Below, piece by piece: positions 46,449 to 57,468 of a stretch of DNA of 64,000 nt. Source of the DNA: Ganoderma boninense. Lineage: Eukaryota > Basidiomycota > Agaricomycetes > Polyporales > Polyporaceae. A program made the translations under genes and the position numbers. Within the stretch, counting starts at the first letter, position 1, and each line of letters begins with the position of its first letter. Under the pieces are notes generated by a model. That model saw nothing but the letters and a program-made list of their open reading frames with translations. It did no database searches and was not told the DNA's origin. Location of the stretch: the NCBI GenBank assembly GCA_002900995.3, contig CM035315.1, positions 543,967-607,966 of the forward strand, in the 5' to 3' direction.

Positions 46449-47271
46449 ATGTATTTGAACACTCCAACCTCAAGCTCGGGGCACAGCACTCGGACGGCCG
46501 CCTCGGAGACCCCGTCGACGCCGTTGCATGCACCCCGAATGGGAGCGCACGGCCTCCCCTTCCCTCCGCGCGCGCCGGGCCCGAGCCCAACGATGCCGTA
46601 CGGCGGAGCCAACGCTCCGTACCCCATGCCGCCTCCGTCCGGAGGACACACCGTCGCCTGTACGTCCCGCGTCCCACGCGCCGTTTTCCCATCCATCACC
46701 GCATATATCTATCTCTATTATCTCTCTTGTGCGCGGGTGGCCGGATTGGGGATGGATCGCTGAGGTTCTCTTCTTTCATGTCCCACATATAGATGGTCTC
46801 ATGACCCCGCCCGCCAGCCCAGACAAGCCCAAAGGCAGCGGCGGGCGCGGACAGGAAGGCTTGCACCCGGTGCTGGACGCGCGCAGTCCCCACCTCCTCC
46901 CAGGCTTCGACGTCCGGCGGGGCACAGTGCTCAAGGCGGACGTGTCCCATAGCCCCGCGGTGGCCCAGCCCGTCCGCACGGTCCGCATCTGCCTGGGACC
47001 GCTCACTGTGGACATCACGAACGCAGGCGGAGGGATGCCGACGGTGCAGGACGTCGTCTACGGCCTCATGAACGCGCTGAGCTCCGTCGCAGCTACGCCG
47101 CAAGAGACGACTACCGCGATGCAGATGGGTTTCATGCCCCCCGGTCTGCTTCCGCATGGCATGTCGCGCGGAAGGCTGCTAGACCCGAAGCCGTTCTTCG
47201 GAGGCTTGACGCTGAGCGCAATCCAGCAGAACATGGCAATCGTCGAGTGCCATCTGCGCGCACGCCCGTGA
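46449..47271 (+). CDS. DUF6699 domain protein 5 (sixth gene of the family here)
   Basis: Exon 1 (46449-46659) starts MYLNTPTSSSGHSTRTAA and is Pro/Ser-rich. A 133-base intron with donor GTACGT and acceptor ATATAG joins in phase to exon 2 (46793-47271), reading HTVAYGLMTPPASPDKPKG. The joined product is 229 residues. The domain begins at LHPVLDARSPHLLPGFDVRR and continues with VRTVRICLGPLTVDITN, GMPTVQDVVYGLMNALSSVA, LLDPKPFFGGLTLSAIQQ and the last strand MAIVECHLRA, matching DUF6699. The frame is intact. Function unknown; no targeting signal seen. Confidence 0.85.
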
Positions 47272-48219
47272 TCACAGTGCACGTCGAGCTGTGCAATATC
47301 CCTGCTGGACAACCGGGTGAAGACCCAATCACCACCCTCCAGTTACCACCGTTTGGCTCGCTCGTCATGGAGCAGACAGCCGGTGTTGGTGATCTTGGAC
47401 TCCGACGTCTCTGAACTTGTTTCGGACCTTGGCTCCATGGACAAAACCAGTCCCTGTCCTGGCAACAGGAAGACCGCAGCCTGCAAGCCATCTTGGACTT
47501 GTTGCTCTTGTTCTCTGACTCTGACGTGCCGTTGTGGCACGTCGCTGTTGAAGGACGCCCGCTACGAACACTCGTAACCGAACACGAACACGCACGAACA
47601 CGAACTGTAACATTATCTGTACCACTATTACCGCCCCGGAATCGTAGGTAGGAGTACTCAAGAAAACGTGTAAATTATCCTCTCCGCTCTGCTCGATACC
47701 GTATCCGCTCTCCGATCTTGTTGTCTTGTCCCCACTGCTCCCCCCTCCCCGCTCTCATTCTCCTGCTCTGCCGAGCTCTGTTCCCTTTTCGTCCTGTTAT
47801 CCTTGCTCTCGCCCGTCTCTTCTTGGCCTGTCGGTATCTAATTGCATGCGTTTCAACCACAACCCTTCATCCCACCTCATTCCATGTCGATCGTCGGCCA
47901 CAATGTTTCCTTATCGGGCACAGATCCGATTCCGCCAAAAAGTCCGTACTACAGGGATTTCCCCGTTCCCTATTTCCCCGGCAATAAGCGCCTGTCCGTA
48001 TATGGCAGGAGGATTAAGCGCCTGTCTCGGACCGGAATGCTGCTCGGCCCCCCAACCGCCACATCGTCCCGCCACATCGCCGATTATTGAGATTGAGATC
48101 TTGCCTCCAGGTTCTATGCCCGTACGCCCATGCGCCATGCCGCAACTGTTCCATTGATCCCCTCCCCCGTTACCTTTCATCCCTCGCGATACCCCCTTGT
48201 ACTCTACATTGTCTCTCTA
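47272..48219. other. Intergenic, promoter side of the Cys-rich gene
   Basis: No gene recognised. 47680-48200 is pyrimidine-rich with CCCCCCTCCCC at about 47740 and repeated TCTCTC/CATCCC, as expected for a fungal promoter and 5' UTR. Confidence 0.45.
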
Positions 48220-49871
48220 ATGTCTCAACCTGTCGTCTTCATAAACTCTAATGAGAAATGCGCTTCTCCAGCCTGTCCTCGCACCCACCTCGCCAAGGCT
48301 TGCTCTCGGCGGCTCTGTGCCAAATGCTGCCGGGCGATCTCGACTCCTTGCGGGTATGCCAAGCACCAGGCCAAATGAGTTCAGCAAAAAACGCTGCCCA
48401 TCTAGCTGCAGCAGCTGGAAGACGTCCTTACGCTCCAGAACTAGTCAGACCAGCACCCGTACGCTGTCCTCTTGACCCGGTCATTAATGGTCCCTCTCCG
48501 GATGATTTCACAGCCCCAAGCGAGGTGGAGGATAGTGGTGTGGGGCAGGAGAGGCACTTTGAGAGGGAGATGTATCCTGCTTTCCGCGCAGCATGGGATA
48601 GGGAGAAGGAGCAACAGGCGGAGAAGGCTCGTATTGAGCAACAGCGGCGGGACAATGAGGTCGCGTTGTTGCATTCGATTGAATTGTTATTCTGGCGAGA
48701 GGTACGTCCTAGCTCTTTTTCATACCTATTCCCTCCTCCATGTCGTGGTCTCTAGGATAGCAAGCCCCCGGAGCGTTACACTATCCAGGGGATCAAGACT
48801 TGGCCGACTTTTGTCATCCAGCAGTCACCATCGGCTTCTGCCTTTCTCAACATGGCTGCGGGTGACCTGTTGGACGTCTACAGCCTCTCAGCTCTTGGCT
48901 GGCAGGCTCACCATCTTGGTGCAGTTTTCAGTGTATAGGCTAATCAGCTCCTGCTTCTTCGGCGCCATGGCATTGCTTGCTGCCCTGAACTAGATCGCGG
49001 AATAGCAGAGGCTCGAGAGCGGACACAGCGACGGTCCACTGCGCTCTCCCCCCTCCAGGTCACGCTTGTTCTTCCAAAGACAAGCCGTTCATCTATGAAG
49101 CGACCTCGAGAGTCAGGCAGCGACACTGAGCCTGGAAGGCCGGCTTCAGTTCCACGCCTGGGTCAGACACATACTAGCCCTTTCACCATCTCTTCAACCT
49201 CTATGTCCTCCCCACCAGTCTCACAAACACTTCGACCATACCTGCAAGAGTTACAAGTGTACCGCTCCCCACCGCTTGTCATATCCGACTTGAAATCAAA
49301 CTCTTCCGGCGCCTCTCCTCCGCCATCATCATCCCCCTCATCATCGTCCAGTGATTTCCAAGCCCCTACAGTGCCGATGTACTATGGTCTAGGTCTGGAT
49401 CTCTCAGGACATAGTACGTCTAATCCGTCCACTGTCGTCTCTCATTCATTTGCAAACAGTCAACATTCTACTCTGCCTCATTTTCCGAGCTCCGCTGCGG
49501 CTTCGCCACCGACCATCACTCCTGGTTCACAAGAAGGCTCGACGACGATCGAAGGTGCCGTCTTCTCATCGGCTTCCTCTCCTCCGGCATCTGGATCGAC
49601 AGCTCGAGACCTTGACGGTATCCCTGCTTGCGACGTTGCTCAAGGCTTTGCCCGGGTAGCTGCCAATACCAACGAGCGAAACCTAGCAAAGCGGTTTCAA
49701 GACGCATTTCCGCAAGTAACATTCAGCACCACAGCCTACCGACATTATAATGCCTGGAGACTCTCTCAGGAGGAGGAACGGATGATGCTCTTGTCCCTTT
49801 CATGGGTTAGAGAACCATGGGGGGCACATCGGAAGAAGCTCACCGGTTGGTCAATGAGCCACAAAGGGTGA
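48220..49871 (+). CDS. Cys/His-rich protein A of the orphan island
   Basis: Exons: 48220 to 48701 (with one frame correction near 48350-48370 to pass from CGYAKHQA to SSAKNAAHLAAAA), 48756-48930 and 48994-49871, all with GT-AG introns that join in phase. Residues about 10-45 form a cluster, KCASPACPRTHLAKACSRRL, CAKCC, C, H, with spacing C-x4-C-x8-C-x4-C-x3-C-x6-C-x4-H, which I read as a zinc-binding module. A charged helix (REKEQQAEKARIEQQRR) and the segment YTIQGIKTWPTFVIQ follow. The third exon is Ser/Pro-rich and ends with a conserved-looking block FARVAANTNERNLAKRF. I do not recognise a named family; similar Cys clusters occur in basidiomycete-specific proteins of unknown role. Gene B downstream shares the Cys spacing. 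Confidence 0.65.
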
Positions 49872-49908
49872 CGGTCACACTCTCGATGTGCTCCCATCGT
49901 TCTCCGTG

Positions 49909-49958
49909 CCCGTGCCCTATGCCCATCTCCACGCCCGTGCCCTATGCCCATCTCCACG
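49909..49958 (+). repeat. 25-bp exact tandem duplication
   Basis: Two adjacent identical 25-base units (each starting CCCGTGCCCTATGCCCATCT) lie just after the stop of gene A. A second, 19-base tandem pair starting TTCTTCCCCTGCATC follows at 50028-50065. Confidence 0.9.
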
Positions 49959-50118
49959 CGGACCCTGGCTGCCAGACGTTGTTCCTATATAGATCAGAGG
50001 GTGCGAAGGCGATGAAGCAGCCCCCAGTTCTTCCCCTGCATCTTCATTCTTCCCCTGCATCTTCGCCTTCCTTTCTCCTGCGATACCTCCATTCTCAACT
50101 TGTTCTTGTTATCTGTCG

Positions 50119-51191
50119 ATGTCCGGTGCCAGCACGCACCCTCGTGTTTATCATCCTCTCCAGTACTGCAAGCTTTGCTTGTCCTTGCTTCCCGTTCAAA
50201 GGAAGATCAAGCCTTCAGCCCTCAACGGTATCCAATACTACGTCACGGTGCGCGCATAGTTCTAGTCCTCATCAGCTGATCTCAAACCCTACACAGTGTT
50301 CAAAGTGTATCAAGGCGGAGCGTCATCCTTCCGGATATCCACGCTCGCTCTATTTCCGCTGGATCCCCTCCCACGCTATGACAGATTCGTCCGGTGTGCT
50401 CTCGGCAGCTCGTCGTCTTCCCAAAGCTCAGGCTCAGTCTTCAGTCTCGTCGGTCTCTCGGCGTTCAACTACCAGCACTGGCAGTGTGGTTGTGTGCTCG
50501 CTAGGGTCTTGTATGAGTCGCAAGGTTAGCCAGTATTGCCTCTCTCGGGCCTGTCGTGATCACTGCCTACAGGCTGGTGGTTGTCCCGTTCGCGGTCACA
50601 GAGTCCCTCCCGAGGCGCTGCTAGACAGCTCGCCTGACTCCTCCCCCTTGATAGACAACTCGCATCCCAATTCTAGTCCTTCACAGCTTCTAGCTCTTGC
50701 GGCATCCTCCCCATCGGAATCGCAGCCCACCCCATGTTGGTCTTCTCGCCATCCTGGCTGTCCAAAGTGCGATTTTTCAGATTCCGAACAGGACAGAGCC
50801 GAGGTCGAAGAGATGCTCCGGTGGATAGACGAGATGGAGCACCTCTTCAAGAGCAATAAGTCGTCTTCTCCCACTCCTAGTCTGTCTAGTCCGAGCTCGC
50901 CATACACGATCACATTTCCCCCCCCTGCCACACATATCCTCGACGTCGTCCACTGCTCGCAGTGTCACCCTCGGTACAGCTCCAGCTTCCACCCCTTCAA
51001 ACGTGGCTGGTAGCTCACTTAAAAGGCGTCGCTTACCGACTCCGCCGGGGACGGTTGATCTGACCGTGGATTCTCCACCTGCAGACACCCCTCCTGCTCG
51101 CCTTTCGAAGCGTGCACGCGGGAAACAGCCTGCTCGCCCTCGTTTACCTACACCTCCAGGCACTATCGACCTCACACTCGACTCCCCGTGA
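50119..51191 (+). CDS. Cys/His-rich protein B with SUMO-interaction-like tail
   Basis: Exon 1 (50119-50247) encodes MSGASTHPRVYHPLQYCKLC and splices (GTGCGC...CACAG) in phase to exon 2 at 50297 (CSKCIKAERHPSGYPRSLYF). The two C-x2-C pairs may form a zinc ribbon. About 50 residues later comes CSLGSCMSRKVSQYC, CLSRACRDHCLQAGGCPVRG, H: C-x4-C-x8-C-x4-C-x3-C-x5-C-x4-H, the same spacing as in gene A. A Ser-rich region with an acidic helix (DRAEVEEMLRWIDEMEHLF) follows. At about 50917-50925 a run of eight C must lose or gain a base to continue into SSLKRRRLPTPPGTVDLTVD and, repeated, RLPTPPGTIDLTLDSP before the TGA at 51189. The two V/I-D-L-T cores resemble SUMO-interacting motifs. Nuclear location is inferred from KRRR and KRARGK. 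Family unknown. Confidence 0.65.
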
Positions 51192-52197
51192 TCTGGCGTT
51201 CTGGTGTTCTGGTGTTCTGGTGTTCTGGCGTTCTCAACGACCCTCTCCATCCTAGTCATGTTTCTTTGGACCGTTGCGTTCGTTTTGTTCATTCATCGAT
51301 GTAGATACGTGTAACTTGCCTTCTTCCTTCTCATTTCCGGCAAATGCAGAGCACAATCACAGCTTGGCTTCTAGAGGCGCGTGTCTAGTTGACGAACAGC
51401 CGGTCTGCTCAATCGCGCTGTTGTGGCGCCAACCCCAGGCGAGAAGGGAAAGGCTTGTGAGCGAGGGAGACGTGAGCTCGAGCGCGCGTGAAGGGCGAAG
51501 GGAGAGGACGCGGGGTTTGACGACGGGGCGTGAGGGGGGTTCGAGATACGATCCCGGAAGATGAGAGAAGATGTGAGGGAGAACACGCAGATAAGAGGTG
51601 TTAGTGAAGCTAGATTAGAATGCTACGACATTGAGAACCTAGGTATGTAGGCGCGTGTGCAGCGGTCGACCACGTAAAGATGAGTCCGCTCAAGAGGGAA
51701 GAATAAAACAGGACAGATGAGCACATAACAAGTATGGGTTGTTCAGCGCTAAGACAATCGAACCGCAGGGAGGGCTTTCGTGGTACTAGGTGGCAGGGCG
51801 CGCAGGTCTGGGGGTGGAGGCGTCGGGAGCCGTGCGATTAGAACACATCAGAGGTTGACCGTGGAACCGCATGCGACGGGCACGCACCAGGACAAGGAAG
51901 GAGGTGCCGCTATGGGAGGAAGTCGAGGACAGTGAGAGGTGGATCATGGCTCTAGGTCAGCGGAGAAAGCTAAGTTGTACACGTCGCGAGATAGGTTACG
52001 AGGCGACCATGTCACACAGTTAGGCAAGGGTAATACAAAACTAGACTTCTGGAATATTAGAGTGTTCTAAATTTACATGGTCTGAGTGTATCCGTGGGTA
52101 GGAAGGAATAGGTTACGCTACTGGGTCAGAAATGGTTGGAGTGAGGGAGAAGCCGGGAGAAGCTGAGTAATGGAGTAGAAGTATAGAACCTAGTAGT
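51192..52197. other. Intergenic between convergent genes
   Basis: Apart from the minisatellite at its left end, this kilobase shows no gene. It serves as the shared 3' region of gene B (plus) and the coiled-coil gene (minus). Confidence 0.5.
51193..51235 (+). repeat. 8-bp tandem minisatellite
   Basis: About four and a half copies of GTTCTGGT/GTTCTGGC immediately follow the stop codon of gene B. It lies in the presumed 3' UTR. Confidence 0.85.
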
Positions 52198-54323
52198 CTA
52201 GTCGTCGCGGGGAAACAAACCAACATCTGCAGAAAACGCCTTCATAAGGTATTGCATACCTTCAGAACGAACGACTGTACGGTCGGTGTAAGCGGTATGG
52301 AGACGCCGATATGCCCTGACAGCACAGAGGTCGGCATCAGTGACGGCGCGGTGCCTCAGGTTGTGTGCTTGCAAGATGGTGGTAATCTCCATCCCCTGCC
52401 AGGGTCCTAGATCTCCAAACGAGCCAGGGCGCGGCAGAGGAGGCTTGATCTTGAATCCAGCTTGGACGAGGAGGGCGGCACTGTTAGCAAGGTGTTTCTC
52501 CTTCGGCATGGCGTCAGGACCTAGGATGGAGAAGACGTAGGGCGGAAGAGAGAATGATATGGGTCTAGAGCGTTGAGGGATATTCTCGGGTTCCGCAGGT
52601 GTGAGGATAGGAGCATAGCTCCAGACGGGAGGGGTGGATCGAAACCAGAGGTACCAAGAAGACAAGGGGTGCAACTCAACGGAGGGATCGGGCCGACCAG
52701 ATGCTGCCCAGATAGACGAGGATAGGAGTTGATGATAGGTTGGCTCAGGACGAACGAAGTTGAAGGTGGTTAGGGCTGATGGAGAAAGGTTGGGAGCCAT
52801 GATGACCTCGACCTCGACGGCGTCTTCACTAGAATCTATATCCTCGTCGTTGTCGGTGAGAGGTTCGTCGTCATCGCCGTGCTCTGCAGTCTCGCTCGGT
52901 CCGCCAGTAGAGGGGACAGGATCAGGAGCGACAACCGCACCTCCATCAAGGCGGCTGGGAGAGAGTTCGAGATCGAGCGAGTGCGTACGAGTAGGTCCAG
53001 AAGAGGGTGAACAACTTGGTTCAGCAGAGGGCGCACGAGTCGGTCCTGCCGGACGACCATCGTGGCCACTGAGAGAAGTGCAGGAGGCGTCGGGTTCAAG
53101 AGAGGGCGCACGGGTAGGACAGGCAGAGGCAACTTGACTAGGGCAAGTGGAGGACGCACGACTAGGTCCAGCCACGATGAGTGCGGCAGAGGGGGGCAAG
53201 GAGGGCACAGGGTCTGGCAAGATCGTAGGACAGGCAGCACTCGCCAAGGCAGGCGTCCCATCTGCTTGAGTGCCGCATAGATGAGTGCCCTCCAGAGCAG
53301 CAGCCGTGATTACGGGGGCAGTCACGAGGGTGATGTTCGTGGATGGGACGAGAGTCGAGGGTACAAAAGCGCTGTGAGCCGGATGTAAGGAGTGCGCGGC
53401 CTCCCATTGGGCTAGAACCTGATCTTGAAGCCTGATTGTCTTCTTCTGAGCTTCCAAGAGGTCTCGTTGGAGGCGCGAGATGTCGAGACGAAGTGCTGAA
53501 ACTTCGTCCCCCACTGGCTGCTGACGTTGCTGAACTGGAGCATTGTCGCAGACCGCCAGCGTAGCGTCGAAGTCTTGGACCGTTTGTTCAATATGAGGTT
53601 GGTCAGGCAGGTGGTTGAGCGCGACGGGATCGGGAGGAGGGACAGGATGAAGCTTTTGGTCCTGCTGTGCTCAGCGCAGGCACCTCGAGAACGAGAACAA
53701 TAGAGAGGAGTTGCTCACCTGCATTTCCGCGTGGGGTGGCAAATCGCGTAGGCACACGAGCCGATGCTCGCCCTCATGAGGATGTCGCACCTTGGAGGGG
53801 GATCGGTCACACCGTGTGTGGTCACTGATACAGTAGAAGACTAACCGGTGTCCCTAACGGTTCCATAGGATGGGAAGCACTTGAGCCGGGGCCAAAGGTA
53901 GCACTAGAGCGGTACAGTCAAACTTCGGTTTTGAAGTGTCAGGGAGGGACAGGATAAAGGTGAACGGCCATACAGAGAATGAGGTGTCTTCGGTTGGACG
54001 TAGGACGAGGGCTCCGAAAGGAACAACTGCCAGGGGCTCCGAAAGGAACAACTGCCAGGGGATTGGGGATGGGGCACAAGAATGGAGGGAAAGGTAAAGG
54101 GGGGAGATAGGGATTGGCACCGTGCATCTAACACACTTATATGCGGACTCACCTGGACTTCACATCGTTCACATTTCCAACATCGTGATCTGCCGCCCTG
54201 CATGCCGCATCCAGTCTGCCCACCCGCCAAGTCCTCCCGCTCGAGTCCTCCGGCCGATCTAGTCCTCCTGTCGATCCAGTGCTCCTTCCGATCCACTCTG
54301 AAACAGACGGCTTGCTTCTCCAC
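52198..54323 (-). CDS. Cys/His-rich, coiled-coil protein C of the orphan island
   Basis: Minus strand. Supported exons: 53664-52198 (489 codons including stop) and 53824-53719, which join in phase; an upstream exon up to about 54323 and one intervening piece are less certain. Text in order: RCWKCERCEVQ, DHTRCDRSPSKVRHPHEGEH with RLVCLRDLPPHAEMQ (a Cys/His cluster, probably zinc-binding), a heptad-like coiled coil EVSALRLDISRLQRDLLEAQ, then a Ser/Thr/Pro-rich region with repeats of the type PTRAPSLEP/PTRAPSAEP/PTRTHSLDL, an acidic stretch DDDEPLTDNDEDIDSSED, and a globular C-terminus with WYLWFRSTPPVWSYAP, ISFSLPPYVFSILG and VQAGFKIKPPLPRP. I know no named family for this. It faces gene B tail to tail. 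Start not resolved. Confidence 0.65.
54011..54060 (+). repeat. 25-bp exact tandem duplication
   Basis: Two adjacent identical units beginning GCTCCGAAAGGAACAACTGC, lying in an intronic or upstream part of the minus-strand gene C. Confidence 0.9.
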
Positions 54324-54732
54324 CTCTTGATCCGGCCGCCTTCTGGTATCTGCCGATGAGAAGATGCAGTCGCATGCCGGGACTTTATCTCGTCCTGCCG
54401 CGAGGGATCCTCTGTTGTCTGTGAGGCAGGAATGTACTAACGTAGGCTTACCATGACTTGTCCCCTCAAGGCCCTATTGACCCATATGCCGAGATTGTCT
54501 GAGCTGCGGATTACGACGTCGAGTCAGTCAGTGCTAGTGGATGTCCTGATAAAAAAGGTTTCTCACTTGCGCAGAGGACGAGAGCATATAACAGACCCGA
54601 AAGCAAGAGGAGCAGGAGCAAGGGGGAGCGCAAGACAAGGAGAGACTGTACGAGGGCGAGCGTACATGCGAGAAGTGGTCGTATGGTCAGGATCAGCTTG
54701 GCGCCGACCCAGACACGACACGGTCAGGTGAT

Positions 54733-56955
54733 GTGGCACACAGCGCGAAACACAGTGCAAATGGTGTCTTATTCGTCCAGCAGTTCGTCACCCTCCTTGC
54801 TCGTCTCAGTTGCCTGCCCACCACCGCGGTCTTCCACATCATGCCTGAGGTGGACACCCTTCATGGAGTCGAGTACCATGTGCAACGTTTGTCCTCGGCA
54901 TGGTCCAAGCGACATGGATCGCCTATGACGGGTATGTGCCACATTGACCTCAGGTCTGTCCTTCTATTTGCTAACGATGCATTCATAGTCAGGCCAATTA
55001 TTTTTCCTCGCAGCTTTGCAGTAGGCACAGACACGAGAAAGTACACCACATGCACGCTTGAATGCCAAACACCGTTCATCAACCCCGAGCGGGTCGTTAT
55101 TGAACCCGGACGAGAACATGTCCATTCGTTCGACCGTCGTCGAGTGGAGAATACGCTGTTGGATCGGTTCCTTGGCCTCCTTGATGGTGGAGAATTATTA
55201 GTGAGGGCTAGGGGAAAAGAGATATTGTTGGTTGCCGGCCGGGTGAGTCTTGTCATCCTCGTTTGCCAGCGACTTCTCATGAGACACATTAGTTCGGATT
55301 TCGCATCAATTTTGGTCTGGAAGGAATCGCGGTTATTATAGGCACCGCAGACTTCTGGGAGCTCATCTCGCGAGACACTCCAGGCCAGAGCGAAGATGGG
55401 GAGAAGAGCGAGTTGATGCGTTCCTTCCTGGTCCCGGTCCAGCTTACGACTCCAAAGGCGAGAAATCTTCGACGGGACCAGCACCTCACAGTCTTCCTGG
55501 CCTTTGTAGGCGAGAGCGATACTATCCTTATCACCGACCACAGTCGCCTCCTAAGGTTCCACATCATGGTTCTTCCTCGTGCATTCACGGAGGATGACTT
55601 GAACCCGACCTCAAAGGTCTGTTTGTACTCGAAACAATTTCGCACCACCCTATGCTAACTTTCTGTTCTGCAATAGATCTGGCCTAGGCTCTGGTCCTCG
55701 AACCATGGGCCCGACTGGATTTTCGAGCGTGAAAGGGCGCAGAGTCAGTTGAAGCATTGGCGTGATGCTCGGCTGGGCAGTTCGGTAAGTGGAAACCATT
55801 CCCTATTATATGAGATACTCAATAATCTCTCAAGGCCCACTCAAGGAACTGTTTCGACGACTTTTTTCTCCGAGGAGGCAACTCCCCTGAGGTTTTGGCT
55901 CGTATGAAAGCTGTCGCCACGCATATGGACTCGTCTCCTCGCTGGAGTCAAACAGTGTTGAGCGTCCTGACCTCCAATCAGGAAGTTTTCAATGGATACG
56001 GTGAACACACAGCCAACGATCTACTCCACCACCTACGCCTATGGCCTGGCATGCCCATTTTGGAGTTGTGCCGAAGTAATGTGTTGTTCCAGAGATTTGA
56101 AGAAGCCCTTCACGTATATGCTACCCAGTTCATCAGCCAGGAATATCGCTCCAGGTGCTTATCGACACCAAACGCTGACGCTGCTTTTGCCTTCAACTAT
56201 AAAAGTGACACAAACTACGTCAATCAGTATGTGACCGTCTACCGCAAGTGCAGCGTCCGTCTCAAGCGCGATCAATACAATGCCTTTGCCAAAGAAGGGC
56301 TCTTCGATTCAGCACATACCTTAGGTATGTAGCCTTTATTGCTTAATAGCCTAAGCCGCTAACACTTATCAGGACAACCGTATTCATGGTGTGATGAAGA
56401 CCTCATCACCGTAGAGCACAAGGACGTCCCCATGTATATGTTCAAGAACGCTGCAGTTGAGCCGTGCTATACGGTGATTCGCGCCAAGCCACCAATGCAC
56501 TGGTATGCACTTCAGGGCCCAGTGAGTCAGCAGTTATCTACCATGATGCCCCTCATGCCGATGTCCTTTCAAGTTTCTCGTCGAAAAGAACTTGCTCCAC
56601 GCCGGAATGAGCACAACCATCGGGCCAGCCTCTTTCTTCCTGTATAAACAAAACCAGTTTGACCCCAAGAAGCGGGGTACACCGGGGCGTAAGCGAATGG
56701 TACGTTATTCTTAAGACATGCTTAACAGTATCATTAGTGATATACTACATGCAGTTTCGCACTGGAAAGCCTGGCAGGCCAGCGTCAGAACCTCATATCG
56801 GAGATTTGAGGACCAGGGCTAAGCGAAGAGTACAGTTTGTAGAGAAGACAAAGGCAGAGCTAGCATCCGAGCAGCCTGAACCCAAGCGGAGGAAGGTAGT
56901 GAGCCGCTCAGTACCTCCTCCTCCTAGCGACAGAGTTACGAGGTCGAGGTCATGA
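54733..56955 (+). CDS. Orphan eight-exon protein D with basic tail
   Basis: Exons 54733-54931, 54989-55242, 55293-55616, 55677-55784, 55835-56324, 56373-56521, 56574-56699 and 56755-56955 all join in phase with GT-AG introns of 48-60 bases and give about 616 residues without any frame error. The 5' end is uncertain because no ATG is seen at 54733; an upstream exon may exist. Recognisable as real protein but not as a named family: TAVFHIMPEVDTLHGVEYHV, EKSELMRSFLVPVQL, CFDDFFLRGGNSPEVLARMK, NDLLHHLRLWPGMPILELC, AKPPMHWYALQGP and GMSTTIGPASFFLYKQN. The tail is strongly basic (KKRGTPGRKRM, RAKRRVQF, EPKRRKVV), suggesting a nuclear protein. Its role may be linked to genes A-C and E by proximity only. 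Confidence 0.7.
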
Positions 56956-57468
56956 AGTCTAGGTCGGAGTATGAGGTCCAACCAATGGCCCGATGTTCCC
57001 ATGTCCCAATGTGTTCTGAGATAGCCACGTTTTGCCCTGTAAACATTATAGACAATGATGTGTCTCCAATCCTTCGCAGGACCCGGCCGTCAGAGTGCTG
57101 GACCGGTGCAGGACAAGAGGCCTATCAACTAACGGACTACCCACCGGTGCTCAGTTGTAGGCGCCTAACATGTTGGGAGGATGTTCATGAAAGGTGCGAT
57201 TGGCGGGTGCTGCACGTCCCACTTCTCCCTCCACAAAGTCCTTGAACACTTTATATACTATCATGAGATGTACAGATTTTTGTATCTAGTGGATATGTCT
57301 CTAGGAAGGCATACAAACCTCACGTCAAGGAGGGGTCACTTTGTGTGACAGAAAGGTCACTCACCTGTCACTAGTGATTCCTCGCGTTGAATCTGGCATT
57401 TCAACGTTCTCTGTCTTCCTCCTCCAAGCTATCGGGCCTTTTCCTGCGATACCCTACCCACCATACCT

